From contig NZ_LYOY01000051.1 of NCBI RefSeq assembly GCF_001653515.1, positions 640,001-704,000 on the forward strand: a stretch of 64,000 nt of DNA, given 5' to 3'. Numbering within the stretch: position 1 is the first letter of the stretch; every line of letters starts with the position of its first letter. Shown piece after piece: positions 52,003-61,144 of this stretch. A program made the position numbers and the translations under genes. The notes beneath the pieces were generated by a model. It saw only the letters and a list, made by a program, of their open reading frames with translations, made no database searches and was not told where the DNA came from. The stretch is from Streptomyces sp. ERV7. Its GTDB lineage: Bacteria; Actinomycetota; Actinomycetes; Streptomycetales; Streptomycetaceae.

Positions 52003-52665
52003 TCAGTGGATGATTCCGGTACGCAGGGCGACGGCCACCATGCCGGCCCGGTCGCCCGTGCCGAGCTTGCGCGCGATCCGGGCGAGGTGGCTCTTCACGG
52101 TCAGCGCGGAGAGCCCCATGGACACCCCGATCGCCTTGTTGGACTGGCCCTCGGCGACCAGACGCAGCACCTCGACCTCGCGCCCGGAGAGCTCTCGGTA
52201 GCCGCCCGGGTGGCTCGGGGAACCCGGGGGGCGGCGGTGCATACGGGCGGCCGCGGCGCCGATGGGGGCGGCGCCGGGGCGGGTGGGGTGGCCGATGTTC
52301 GTACGCGTACCGGTGACGACATAGCCCTTCACGCCGCCCGCGAGGGCGTTGCGCACGGCGCCGATGTCGTCGGCGGCCGACAGGGCCAGACCGTTGGGCC
52401 AGCCCGCCGCGCGGGTCTCGGACAGCAGGGTGAGCCCGGAACCGTCGGGCAGATGGACGTCGGCAACGCAGATGTCGCGCGGGTTGCCGACGCGGGGACG
52501 TGCCTCCGCGATGGACGACGCCTCGATGACGTCCCGGACTCCGAGGGCCCACAGGTGGCGGGTGACGGTGGAGCGGACTCGGGGGTCGGCGACGACGACC
52601 ATGGCCGTCGGCTTGTTCGGGCGGTAGGCGACCAGGCTTGCGGGCTGCTCAAGAAGAACGGACAC
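52003..52665 (-). CDS. LuxR/NarL-type response-regulator-like protein
   Basis: A 220-residue protein with a receiver-like N-terminal domain (VVVADPRVRSTVTRHLWALGVRDV, VADVHLPDGSGLTLLSETR) and a C-terminal LuxR HTH (ELSGREVEVLRLVAEGQSNKAIGVSMGLSALTVKSHLARIARKLG). Asp in VADVHLPDG is the likely phosphoacceptor, but the usual acidic pair is reduced to AD. The GTG at 52665 follows AGGAGG by 4 nt. No kinase gene is adjacent. Confidence 0.85.
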   Translation of the reverse strand: MSVLLEQPASLVAYRPNKPTAMVVVADPRVRSTVTRHLWALGVRDVIEASSIAEARPRVGNPRDICVADVHLPDGSGLTLLSETRAAGWPNGLALSAADDIGAVRNALAGGVKGYVVTGTRTNIGHPTRPGAAPIGAAAARMHRRPPGSPSHPGGYRELSGREVEVLRLVAEGQSNKAIGVSMGLSALTVKSHLARIARKLGTGDRAGMVAVALRTGIIH

Positions 52666-52902
52666 CAGGCCTCCTGGGGGGGAAGGTGCGGGACGGAGCC
52701 GACTCGGGGATGAAGCCGGGGCGAACCGTGCAGATAGGGTCACAGACCTCTTCGGCAGCCTGCCCGCCCGCCTTTAGGGAATGATCACGATTTGGTGAGA
52801 AACAGTGGGGCAATTAGGACAGGTGGTCGAGGGGGGAGTGGCCGGACGAGTCCCCTCGGGGCTCGGCCCCGATTCCCCCGGCGGGCCGGCGCCCCCGCAG
52901 CG

Positions 52903-53045
52903 GAAACCCGGGTGCGGGCCGGTGGTGGGTCGCACCCGGGTTTCTCCGTGCTCCTGGAGGTCTGTGGCCGAGCTGGGTTCTCCGGCTGCGGCAGGGCTGA
53001 CCGAGGGGCGCGGGGAACCGCGCGAGCGACCCACCACCGGCCCGC
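52903..53045. repeat. Nested inverted repeats in the 398-bp gap before the DUF3000 gene
   Basis: GAAACCCGGGTGCG (52903) pairs with CGCACCCGGGTTTC (52931-52944). GCGGGCCGGTGGTGGGTCGC (52914-52933) is perfectly repeated in inverted form at 53026-53045. The two pairings overlap and exclude each other. The block lies downstream of the DUF3000 stop and upstream of the LuxR gene, and the rest of the gap holds no gene I can support. Confidence 0.7.
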
Positions 53046-53063
53046 AGGCGAATACCGCCGCGC

Positions 53064-53714
53064 CTAGCGCGGATCCCGTCGCTGGGGCAGCGAGACCACG
53101 CCCGCCTCCGCCGAGGCCGAGGGCACCGGTGGCAGCCCGGCCACCTGGCACAGCAGATCGCACCACGCCGCCAGGTGCGCGGCGGTGTCCGGCACCCCGC
53201 CGTGCCCCTCGCGGGGGGTCCAGGAGGCCCGGATCTCGATCTGGGTGGCGGGCAGCCGCTGGGCGAGCCCGCCGAAGTAGTACGACCCGGCCCGCGTCAC
53301 CGTGCCGCTCGCCTCCCCGTACGAGAGCCCGCGCGCCTCCAGCGCACCCGTCAGCCAGGACCAGCAGACCTCCGGCAGCAGCGGGTCCGCCGCCATCTCG
53401 GGCTCCAGCTCCGCCCGTACGAGCGTGACCAGGCGGAACGTCCCCTGCCAGGCGTCGTGCCCGGCCGGGTCGTGCAGCAGCACGAGGCGCCCGTCCGCGA
53501 GGTCCTGTTCGTTCTCGACGACCGCGGCCTCCAGCGCGTACGCGTGCGGGGCCAGCCGCTGCGGCGGCCGGGTCGGGTCGACCTCGATCTCGGGGCGCAG
53601 CCGCGCACCCCGCAGCCCGTCGACCGCCTGGCGGAAGACGAGCGGAACGGTCCTGCCGTCCGCACTGTCCGTGCCGCCGGCGCCATCCGAAGTTCGTCCC
53701 TGAGCGGCAGCCAT
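53064..53714 (-). CDS. DUF3000 family protein
   Basis: A 216-residue actinobacterial protein of DUF3000: PLVFRQAVDGLRGARLRPEIEVDPTRPPQRLAPHAYALEA, DLADGRLVLLHDPAGHDAWQGTFRLV and IEIRASWTP. No function is known. It lies divergent from hemE with only 91 nt between them, a conserved Streptomyces arrangement. Confidence 0.85.
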   Translation of the reverse strand: MAAAQGRTSDGAGGTDSADGRTVPLVFRQAVDGLRGARLRPEIEVDPTRPPQRLAPHAYALEAAVVENEQDLADGRLVLLHDPAGHDAWQGTFRLVTLVRAELEPEMAADPLLPEVCWSWLTGALEARGLSYGEASGTVTRAGSYYFGGLAQRLPATQIEIRASWTPREGHGGVPDTAAHLAAWCDLLCQVAGLPPVPSASAEAGVVSLPQRRDPR

Positions 53715-53805
53715 GCGGGGAAGACTAGGCGGAACGGGCGCCCGGCGCCGGTAGGGACACCCGGGCCCGGGCGACGGCTTGTGGCCACGTGCGAAGATTC
53801 TGGGC

Positions 53806-54870
53806 GTGAACGCCAACGATCGCCCTTCGGGCCCGCCGACACAGACGTATGACTCCGCATTCCTGAAGGCGTGCCGCCGTGAGCCGGTGCCGCACACGCC
53901 GGTCTGGTTCATGCGGCAGGCGGGGCGCTCGCTGCCCGAGTACCTGAAGGTGCGCGAGGGCATCCCCATGCTGGAGTCGTGCATGCGGCCCGAGCTGGTC
54001 ACCGAGATCACGCTCCAGCCGGTGCGCCGCCACAAGGTGGACGCCGCCATCTACTTCAGCGACATCGTGGTGCCGCTCAAGGCCATCGGCATCGACCTCG
54101 ACATCAAGCCGGGCGTCGGCCCGGTCGTCGCCGAGCCGATCCGCACGCGCGCGGACCTCGACCGGCTGCGCGACCTCACCCCCGAGGACGTGCACTACGT
54201 CACCGAGGCGATCGGCATGCTGACCGCCGAGCTCGGCGAGACGCCGCTGATCGGCTTCGCGGGCGCGCCCTTCACCCTGGCGAGCTACCTCGTGGAGGGC
54301 GGTCCGTCCCGCAACCACGAGTACACCAAGGCGCTGATGTACGGCGACCCGCAGCTGTGGGCCGATCTGCTCGACCGCCTCGCCGAGATCACCGGCGCGT
54401 TCCTGAAGGTCCAGATCGAGGCCGGCGCCTCCGCCGTCCAGCTCTTCGACTCCTGGGTGGGGGCGCTGGCCCCCGCCGACTACCGCCGCTCGGTGATGCC
54501 CGCCTCCGCGAAGGTGTTCCGCGAGGTCGAGAAGTACGGCGTGCCGCGTATCCACTTCGGCGTCGGCACCGGCGAACTCCTCGGCCTGATGGGCGAGGCC
54601 GGGGCGGACGTCGTCGGCGTCGACTGGCGCGTCCCGCTCGACGAGGCCGCGCGCCGCGTCGGCCCCGGCAAGGCGCTCCAGGGCAACCTGGACCCCGCGG
54701 TCCTCTTCTCGACGACCGAGGCGGTCGAGGCGAAGACCCGCGAGGTCCTGGAGGCGGCGGCCGGCCTTGAGGGCCACATCTTCAACCTGGGCCACGGCGT
54801 CCTGCCGACGACGGACCCGGACGCGCTGACCCGCCTGGTGGACCACGTCCACACGCAGACCGCGCGCTGA
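53806..54870 (+). CDS. hemE: Uroporphyrinogen decarboxylase
   Basis: A 354-residue enzyme converting uroporphyrinogen III to coproporphyrinogen III in heme synthesis. The signature PVWFMRQAGRSLPEY, the catalytic YFSDIVVPLKAIG and IGFAGAPFTLASYL, and the C-terminal HIFNLGHGVLP are all present. The GTG at 53806 has no ribosome-binding site; an AAGATT -10-like box at 53793-53798 makes a leaderless mRNA likely. Partners hemY and hemQ follow at 56375 and 57819. Confidence 0.93.
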   Translation: MNANDRPSGPPTQTYDSAFLKACRREPVPHTPVWFMRQAGRSLPEYLKVREGIPMLESCMRPELVTEITLQPVRRHKVDAAIYFSDIVVPLKAIGIDLDIKPGVGPVVAEPIRTRADLDRLRDLTPEDVHYVTEAIGMLTAELGETPLIGFAGAPFTLASYLVEGGPSRNHEYTKALMYGDPQLWADLLDRLAEITGAFLKVQIEAGASAVQLFDSWVGALAPADYRRSVMPASAKVFREVEKYGVPRIHFGVGTGELLGLMGEAGADVVGVDWRVPLDEAARRVGPGKALQGNLDPAVLFSTTEAVEAKTREVLEAAAGLEGHIFNLGHGVLPTTDPDALTRLVDHVHTQTAR

Positions 54871-54872
54871 CG

Positions 54873-56252
54873 CTAGTTCCCCGCCGCCCGCACCGCCGAC
54901 ACGGCCTTGCGGGCGGCGACCAGGACCGGGTCCCAGACCGGTGAGAACGGCGGGGCGTAGCCCAGGTCCAGGGTGACCACCTGCTCGACGGTCATGCCCG
55001 CCGTCAGCGCGACGGCCGCGATGTCGACGCGCTTGGCGGCGCCCTCGCGGCCGACGATCTGCACACCGAGCAGCCGTCCGGTACGCCGCTCGGCGAGCAT
55101 CTTCACCGTCATCAGGGCGGCCCCGGGGTAGTACCCCGCGCTGTTGGTCGACTTGATCGTCGCGGTCACGAACTGCAGCCCCGCCTCGCGCGCCTCGCGC
55201 TCGCGCAGCCCCGTACGGGCGATCTCCAGGTCGCAGACCTTGCTCACCGCCGTACCGACGACGCCCGGGAAGGTCCCGTAGCCGCCGCCCACGCCCGAGC
55301 CGATGATCTGGCCGTGCTTGTTGGCGTGCGTGCCGAGCGCGATGTGCCGCTCGCGGCCCGACACCAGGTCCAGGACCTCCACGCAGTCGCCGCCCGCCCA
55401 GATGTCGTCGCGCCCGCGCACCCGCATCGCGAGGTCCGTGAGCAGCCCGCCGTGCTCGCCGAGCGGCAGCCCGGCCGCGCGGGCCAGCTCGGTGCGCGGC
55501 TCCACGCCGATGCCGAGGACCACCACGTCCGCCGGGTACTCGGCGTCCGCCGTGGCCACCGCCCGCACCTTGCCGTCCTCCCCGGTGAGGATCTCGGTGA
55601 CCTCGGCGCCGGTGACCGTGGTGATGCCCATCTTGTCCATCGCCTCGTGGACGAGCCGGCCCATGTCCGGATCGAGCGTGGACATCGGCTCCTCGCCGCG
55701 GGTCACCACCGTCACTTCGTAGTCGCGGTGCAGCAGCGCCTCGGCCATCTCCACACCGATGTAGCCCGCGCCCACGATCACCGCCCGGCGCCCGGATGTC
55801 GAGGTGAGCGTGTCGAGCAGCGCCTGTCCGTCGTCGAGGGTCTGCACCCCGTGGACGCCCGGCGCGTCGATGCCCGGCAGCTCCGGCCGCACCGGACGGG
55901 CGCCGGTGGCGACGACGAGCTTGTCGTACACCGTCCAGGACTCCTCGCCCGACTCCAGGTCGCGGGCGCGCACCCGGTGCCCGGCCGTGTCGATCTCCAG
56001 GACCTCGGTGCGCATCCGCAGGTCGATGCCGCGCTCGCGGTGCTCCTCGGGCGTCCGCGCGATGAGCTCGTCCCGCCCCTCCACGTCGCCGCCCACCCAG
56101 TAGGGGATGCCGCAGGCGGAGTACGAGGTGAAGTGGCCGCGCTCGAACACCACGATCTCCAGGTCGTCCGGCCCCTTCATCCTGCGGGCCTGCGACGCGG
56201 CGGACATCCCCGCCGCGTCGCCCCCGATGACCACCAGTCGCTCCGCCGCCAT
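54873..56252 (-). CDS. FAD-dependent CoA-disulfide/pyridine nucleotide-disulfide reductase
   Basis: A 459-residue flavoprotein with the FAD motif VVIGGDAAGMSAA, the single active-site Cys at residue 47 in SYSACGIPYW (the CoA-disulfide reductase pattern), an NAD(P)H motif AVIVGAGYIGVEMAEAL and a C-terminal dimerisation domain ending near ARKAVSAVRAAG. It may keep CoA or a similar thiol reduced; it could also be an NADH oxidase-type enzyme. Convergent with hemE, divergent from hemY. Confidence 0.85.
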   Translation of the reverse strand: MAAERLVVIGGDAAGMSAASQARRMKGPDDLEIVVFERGHFTSYSACGIPYWVGGDVEGRDELIARTPEEHRERGIDLRMRTEVLEIDTAGHRVRARDLESGEESWTVYDKLVVATGARPVRPELPGIDAPGVHGVQTLDDGQALLDTLTSTSGRRAVIVGAGYIGVEMAEALLHRDYEVTVVTRGEEPMSTLDPDMGRLVHEAMDKMGITTVTGAEVTEILTGEDGKVRAVATADAEYPADVVVLGIGVEPRTELARAAGLPLGEHGGLLTDLAMRVRGRDDIWAGGDCVEVLDLVSGRERHIALGTHANKHGQIIGSGVGGGYGTFPGVVGTAVSKVCDLEIARTGLREREAREAGLQFVTATIKSTNSAGYYPGAALMTVKMLAERRTGRLLGVQIVGREGAAKRVDIAAVALTAGMTVEQVVTLDLGYAPPFSPVWDPVLVAARKAVSAVRAAGN

Positions 56253-56374
56253 TGCGCACCCCTAGCTCGGTCCGTCCCGCTCTTCCTGGGGAAGATACGT
56301 GCGGGAGCGCCCGGGAATTCCCCGGGCGCGGCACTCCGCGCGGGGCTGTCGGTGGTGTCTGAGAGAGTGGACGC

Positions 56375-57814
56375 ATGGACAACTCGGCCGTCAGCGCACC
56401 GCACGTAGTCGTCGTAGGAGGCGGCATCTCCGGGCTCGCCGCCGCGCACCGCCTGCTGGAGTCAGGTGCGCGCGTGACCGTCCTGGAGGCCACCGACCGC
56501 CTCGGCGGCAAGCTGTTCGCGGGCGAGATCGCCGGCGCGCGGGTGGACCTGGGCGCCGAGTCGATGCTGGCGCGCCGCCCCGAGGGCGTCGGCCTCGCGC
56601 GCGAGGTCGGCCTCCAGGACCGGCTGCGGCCGCCCGCGGCGACGGCGGCGATCTGGACGCGGGGCGCGCTGCGGCCGATGCCCAAGGGGCATCTGATGGG
56701 CGTCCCGGCCGACCCCGCCTCGCTCGCCGGGATCGTCTCCGCCGAGGGCCTGGCGCGTATCGCCCAGGACCGCGAACTGCCGCCGACCGAGGTCGGCGAG
56801 GACATCGGCGTCGGGGAGTTCGTCGCGCGCCGCGTCGGCCGCGAGGTCGTCGACCGGCTCGTGGAACCGCTCCTGGGCGGGGTGTACGCGGGCGACGCCT
56901 ACCGGATCTCGATGCGCGCCGCCGTGCCCCAGCTCTACACCGCCGCGCGCGAGAACACCTCACTGCTCGACGGCGTCGCCCGCGTCCAGGCGAAGGCCGC
57001 AGCGGGGCCGCAGCAGGGCGGCCCGGTCTTCCTGGGCCTCGACGGCGGCATGGGCACCCTGCCGCTCGCGGTCGCGGACGCGGTGCGCGCCGGGGGCGGC
57101 CTCATCCGCACCGGGGCGCCGGTGCTCGCCCTGACCCGCACGGCCGACGGCTGGCTGGTCCGTACGGACTCCGCCGAGGCGCCCGCGATCGAGGCGGACG
57201 GCGTGGTCCTCGCCTCGCCCGCCTGGTCGGCGTCCCGGCTGCTCGCCGCCGAGTCCCCGTCCGCCGCGGCCGAGTTGGCAGGCGTGGAGTACGCGTCGAT
57301 GGCCCTGGTCACCATGGCCTTCCGGCGCGCCGACCTGGAGCGCCTGGAGCGCAGCTCGGGCTTCCTGGTCCCGTCCGTCGACGGCCGCACGATCAAGGCG
57401 TCCACCTTCTCCTCGTACAAGTGGCAGTGGGTCACCGACCGGGCCCCCGACCTCTTCGTGCTCCGCACCTCCATCGGGCGGTACGGCGAGGAGGAGCACC
57501 TGGAGCGCGAGGACGCCGAGCTGGTGGAGATGTCGCTGGGTGACCTCGGGGAGGCGGTGGGCCTGGCCGCCAGGCCGGTCGCGACCGAGGTGACGCGCTG
57601 GACCGGCGGCCTGCCGCAGTACCCGGTGGGCCACCTCGCGCGCGTGGCGCGGGTCCGCGCCGCCGTGGCGAAGCTGCCCGGACTGCGGGTCTGCGGGGCG
57701 GCGTACGACGGGGTCGGCATCCCCGCGTGCATCGCCGGGGCCCGGCTCGCCGCGGACGAGATCATCGCCACGTCGACCCTGGCGCAGAACACTCAGCGTG
57801 ACGCGGGACAATAG
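56375..57814 (+). CDS. hemY: Coproporphyrinogen III/protoporphyrinogen oxidase
   Basis: A 479-residue FAD enzyme of the HemY family. N-terminal FAD motif VVVVGGGISGLAAAHRLLES; C-terminal GGLPQYPVGHLARV and YDGVGIPACIAGARLAADEI close the FAD site. In actinobacteria HemY acts mainly as coproporphyrinogen III oxidase of the coproporphyrin-dependent heme route; that role is inferred from the linked hemQ. hemQ begins 5 nt after its stop. Confidence 0.9.
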   Translation: MDNSAVSAPHVVVVGGGISGLAAAHRLLESGARVTVLEATDRLGGKLFAGEIAGARVDLGAESMLARRPEGVGLAREVGLQDRLRPPAATAAIWTRGALRPMPKGHLMGVPADPASLAGIVSAEGLARIAQDRELPPTEVGEDIGVGEFVARRVGREVVDRLVEPLLGGVYAGDAYRISMRAAVPQLYTAARENTSLLDGVARVQAKAAAGPQQGGPVFLGLDGGMGTLPLAVADAVRAGGGLIRTGAPVLALTRTADGWLVRTDSAEAPAIEADGVVLASPAWSASRLLAAESPSAAAELAGVEYASMALVTMAFRRADLERLERSSGFLVPSVDGRTIKASTFSSYKWQWVTDRAPDLFVLRTSIGRYGEEEHLEREDAELVEMSLGDLGEAVGLAARPVATEVTRWTGGLPQYPVGHLARVARVRAAVAKLPGLRVCGAAYDGVGIPACIAGARLAADEIIATSTLAQNTQRDAGQ

Positions 57815-57818
57815 CCTC

Positions 57819-58532
57819 ATGAGTGCACCGGAAAAGATCCCGAACGCAGGGAAGAAGGCGAAGGACCTCAACGAGGTCATCCGCTACACGCTGTGGTCCG
57901 TCTTCAAGCTGCGCGACGTGCTGCCCGAGGACCGTGCCGGGTTCGCGGACGAGGTCCAGGAGCTGTTCGACCAGCTCGCCGCCAAGGACATCACCGTCCG
58001 CGGCACCTACGACCTGTCCGGGCTGCGGGCCGACGCCGACCTCATGATCTGGTGGCACGCGGAGACCGCCGACGAGCTCCAGGGCGCGTACAACCTCTTC
58101 CGCCGCACCAAGCTGGGCCGCGCCCTGGAGCCGGTCTGGTCGAACATGGCGCTGCACCGCCCCGCCGAGTTCAACAAGTCGCACATCCCGGCCTTCCTCG
58201 CCGACGAGACCCCGCGCGACTACGTGTCGGTGTACCCCTTCGTGCGCAGCTACGACTGGTACCTGCTGCCCGACGAGGACCGTCGCCGCATGCTGGCCGA
58301 CCACGGCAAGATGGCCCGCGGCTACCCGGACGTGCGCGCCAACACGGTCGCCTCGTTCTCGCTCGGCGACTACGAGTGGCTGCTCGCCTTCGAGGCCGAC
58401 GAGCTCTACCGCATCGTCGACCTCATGCGTCATCTGCGCGCCTCCGAGGCCCGGATGCACGTCCGCGAGGAGGTCCCGTTCTACACGGGCCGCCGCAAGT
58501 CGGTCGCGGATCTGGTGGCGGGCCTGGCCTGA
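57819..58532 (+). CDS. hemQ: Coproheme decarboxylase (chlorite dismutase-like HemQ)
   Basis: A 237-residue Cld-superfamily protein. Tyr139 in YVSVYPF and His162 in DHGKMARGYP match the catalytic Tyr and heme-ligand positions of ChdC enzymes; the closing EEVPFYTGRRK is typical. It converts coproheme to heme, the last step of the coproporphyrin-dependent pathway. It is coupled to hemY and followed by a bidirectional terminator. Confidence 0.93.
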   Translation: MSAPEKIPNAGKKAKDLNEVIRYTLWSVFKLRDVLPEDRAGFADEVQELFDQLAAKDITVRGTYDLSGLRADADLMIWWHAETADELQGAYNLFRRTKLGRALEPVWSNMALHRPAEFNKSHIPAFLADETPRDYVSVYPFVRSYDWYLLPDEDRRRMLADHGKMARGYPDVRANTVASFSLGDYEWLLAFEADELYRIVDLMRHLRASEARMHVREEVPFYTGRRKSVADLVAGLA

Positions 58533-58561
58533 CGGCCGCCCCCACCGCGTATGCCCGGTGA

Positions 58562-58585
58562 CCGGGCCCGCCGAGGCGGGCCCGG
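58562..58585. terminator. Bidirectional terminator after hemQ
   Basis: CCGGGCCCGCC / GGCGGGCCCGG, a perfect 11-bp stem between convergent genes. Confidence 0.82.
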
Positions 58586-58606
58586 ACTCACCCCTGACCC
58601 GGAAGA

Positions 58607-60205
58607 TCAGAGAGCGGACGGCCGCTGCCCAGCCCTGGGCGCCGACCGCTTGTCCAGCGACACCGGGTTCGGCTCCGGGTGCGGCGCGCACGCAGCGCGC
58701 CGCACCGGCGTCCGTCCGTTCAGCAGGTAGTCCAGCAGATAGCCGTTGACGCACTTGTTGGGACCGCCCCCGATGCCGTGGGTACCGGCGTCCTTCTCCG
58801 TCACCAGGACCGACCCCGGCAGTCTGCGCTGCAACTCCAGCGCCCCCGCGTACGGCGTCGCCGCGTCCCGCTCGGCCGCCAGGATCAGCGTCGGCGGCAG
58901 CGCTCCGTGACGCGCCCCCACGTCCACCGGCTTCTGCCGGGGCGCCGGCCAGTAGGCGCACGGCAGGTTCATCCAGGCGTTGTCCCACGTCTCGAACGGC
59001 GCGATCTCCGCGAGCGCGCTGTTGTCGTGGTCCCAGGTGGCCCAGTCCGTCGGCCAGGGCGCGTCGTTGCACTCGACCGCCGTGTACACCGCGTTCCCGT
59101 TCTCGTCGTCCCACGCCGCCTCCGGGCGCGGTGCCGCCTGAGCGATCAGCGGCTTGGGATCGCCCTTGAGGTACGCCGAGAGCGCTGTCGCCCGGATCGC
59201 CCAGTAGTCGTCGTAGTACCCGGTCTTGAGGAACGCCGACTGGAGCTGAGCGGGGCCGACCGTGCCGCCCGCCGGCTCCTCGGCCAGCCGGGCGCGCACC
59301 TTCTCGAAGTTCTCCAGGACCTGCTCGGCCGTGGTGCCCAGGTGGTAGACCCCGTCGTGCCGGGCGACCCAGGCGCGGAAGTCCTCCCAGCGGCTCTCGA
59401 ACGCCAGTGACTGGTCGAGGTTGTTGCGGTACCAGATCTGCCTCGGGTCGGGGTCGACCGCCGAGTCGAAGACCATCCGGCGCACATGGGAGGGGAAGAG
59501 CGTGGCGTACACGGCGCCGAAGTACGTCCCGTACGAGGCGCCGATGAACGTCAGCTTCCGCTCGCCGAGCGCGGCCCGCAGGACGTCGAGGTCGCGCGCG
59601 TTGTTGAGGCTCGTGTAGTGCCGCAGCGCCGCGCCCGCGTTCCGCGCGCAGCCCTGCGCGTACGCCTTGGCCTGCGCGATCCGCTCCAGCTTGTACGAGG
59701 GCGAGGGGTCGGTCGGGGACGGCGTGGGCGCCTTGGTGAAGTCCTTCGGGTCCTGGCAGGACAGCGGCGCGGAGCGGCCCACCCCGCGCGGGGCGTAGCC
59801 GACCAGGTCGTACGCCCCCGCGATCCGCTTCCACTCGGGCAGGCCCGCGACCATCGGGAAGTACATGCTGGAAGCGCCGGGGCCGCCGGGGTTGTAGACG
59901 AGGGCGCCCTGCCGCTCGGCCTTCTTGCCGGTGGACCGCACCCGGCTGACGGTGAGGGAGATCTGACGGCCCCTCGGCTTGGCGTAGTCGAGCGGGACCC
60001 GGACCGTGCCGCACTGGATGCCGCTGGGGAGCATCTCCGTCTTGGGGCAGCGGCCGAAGGCGATCCCGGTGGCCGCGGCGCGCCGGGCGGCGAGCACGGT
60101 GCCGCGCGCCTCGGCGGTGAGCGGGTCCACGCCGCCGGCCGGGGCGGCGGCCAGAGTGGAAAGAACGAGGGAACCGAGCGTTCCGTACAGTGCTGCTGCT
60201 CTCAT
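58607..60205 (-). CDS. Secreted alpha/beta-hydrolase, tripeptidyl-aminopeptidase type
   Basis: A 532-residue secreted serine peptidase of the S33/TAP-like type. The ATG at 60205 follows AAGGGA; the signal peptide is LGSLVLSTLAAAPAGG. The nucleophile lies in GASYGTYFG, the Asp region in LILAAERDAATP and the His in DAGTHGIGGG; oxyanion motif GGPGASS. It probably removes N-terminal tripeptides or cleaves proline-rich peptides outside the cell. A weak promoter-like CTTTAC-N17-TAATCA lies about 80 nt upstream. Confidence 0.85.
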   Translation of the reverse strand: MRAAALYGTLGSLVLSTLAAAPAGGVDPLTAEARGTVLAARRAAATGIAFGRCPKTEMLPSGIQCGTVRVPLDYAKPRGRQISLTVSRVRSTGKKAERQGALVYNPGGPGASSMYFPMVAGLPEWKRIAGAYDLVGYAPRGVGRSAPLSCQDPKDFTKAPTPSPTDPSPSYKLERIAQAKAYAQGCARNAGAALRHYTSLNNARDLDVLRAALGERKLTFIGASYGTYFGAVYATLFPSHVRRMVFDSAVDPDPRQIWYRNNLDQSLAFESRWEDFRAWVARHDGVYHLGTTAEQVLENFEKVRARLAEEPAGGTVGPAQLQSAFLKTGYYDDYWAIRATALSAYLKGDPKPLIAQAAPRPEAAWDDENGNAVYTAVECNDAPWPTDWATWDHDNSALAEIAPFETWDNAWMNLPCAYWPAPRQKPVDVGARHGALPPTLILAAERDAATPYAGALELQRRLPGSVLVTEKDAGTHGIGGGPNKCVNGYLLDYLLNGRTPVRRAACAPHPEPNPVSLDKRSAPRAGQRPSAL

Positions 60206-60337
60206 CGCACATCCCTTTGCGGGTCCGTCCGGCCCAACAGATCCGGCACGGAAGCCTTCGGTACAAAAGGGATGATTAGCGTAGGAATTGACTAAGTAAA
60301 GCACCGGAGTGCGGTGCGCCGGGATCAAAGTCGCCCG

Positions 60338-61087
60338 TCAGGCCGCTCCGCCGCCGCGCAGGGCGGTCCGCAGCGCCGGGTCCTCGACCGCGCTCACGCC
60401 CCGTACCGCGACGGCGGTGAGCGGGTCGTCGGCCGGGTCGATCCGGCCGAGCAGCCGCTGGCCGTCGGGGGAGGCCCAGCGGGTGTGCGGATGGACCTCG
60501 AAGCGGGCGATGAAGAGGCAGCCGAGGGTGAGGACCGCCGGGAGCGAGAACCAGGCGGCGATCTCCGCCTGGGTCGCACGGTCCTGACCGGGCATCAGGA
60601 ACGCGATCGTGCCGAGCGTGAGGGTGAGCGCCGCCGCGCCGCGTACGGCCCGCACGGAGGCCGTGACGCCCGTCCTGGTCGCGTCCGGGACGGCGAGCCC
60701 GGCGGCGGCGAGGCCGTCGGCCAGCGCGTGCACCGCGTCGGCTGCGGCCGTGGCCGACCGGATGGCCCCTATCCGCGCCTGCCCGCCCGGCCCGATCGCG
60801 CCTATCACCGAGCGCTCCAGGTCGTCGCGGCCCTCCGGGTCGACGACCGTGGCCCAGCCGGTGTGCGCGAGCAGCAGCCGGCGGGCGCGGTGCATGGTGA
60901 CCAGGGTCAGATCGGTGACCCGGAACGGGCCGCCCGCGAGGAAGGCGGCCTCATAAAGTGAGAGGCCGAGTTCCGGGTCCCGGGTGACCGGACCCTGGTC
61001 GGCCGCGGCGGAGGCGGCGAGACAGAGCCGCGCGCACGAGACGGCGGACGCGAGGCACGCGGCTACCAGGAAAAGAACCCAGAACAT
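60338..61087 (-). CDS. TIGR04222 domain-containing membrane protein
   Basis: A 249-residue protein with an N-terminal hydrophobic segment (FWVLFLVAACLASAV), then the TIGR04222-type core (SLYEAAFLAGGPFRVTDLTLVTMHRARRLLL) and further hydrophobic stretches around 165-215. The family's role is unknown. I chose the ATG at 61087; the frame extends to 61138. It lies divergent from the regulator gene at 61145. Confidence 0.72.
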   Translation of the reverse strand: MFWVLFLVAACLASAVSCARLCLAASAAADQGPVTRDPELGLSLYEAAFLAGGPFRVTDLTLVTMHRARRLLLAHTGWATVVDPEGRDDLERSVIGAIGPGGQARIGAIRSATAAADAVHALADGLAAAGLAVPDATRTGVTASVRAVRGAAALTLTLGTIAFLMPGQDRATQAEIAAWFSLPAVLTLGCLFIARFEVHPHTRWASPDGQRLLGRIDPADDPLTAVAVRGVSAVEDPALRTALRGGGAA

Positions 61088-61144
61088 GGCCGAGTTGTAT
61101 GTGAAACGGTCAGGTCGGCGCCATGCCTTTCCCATCATGTGGAC

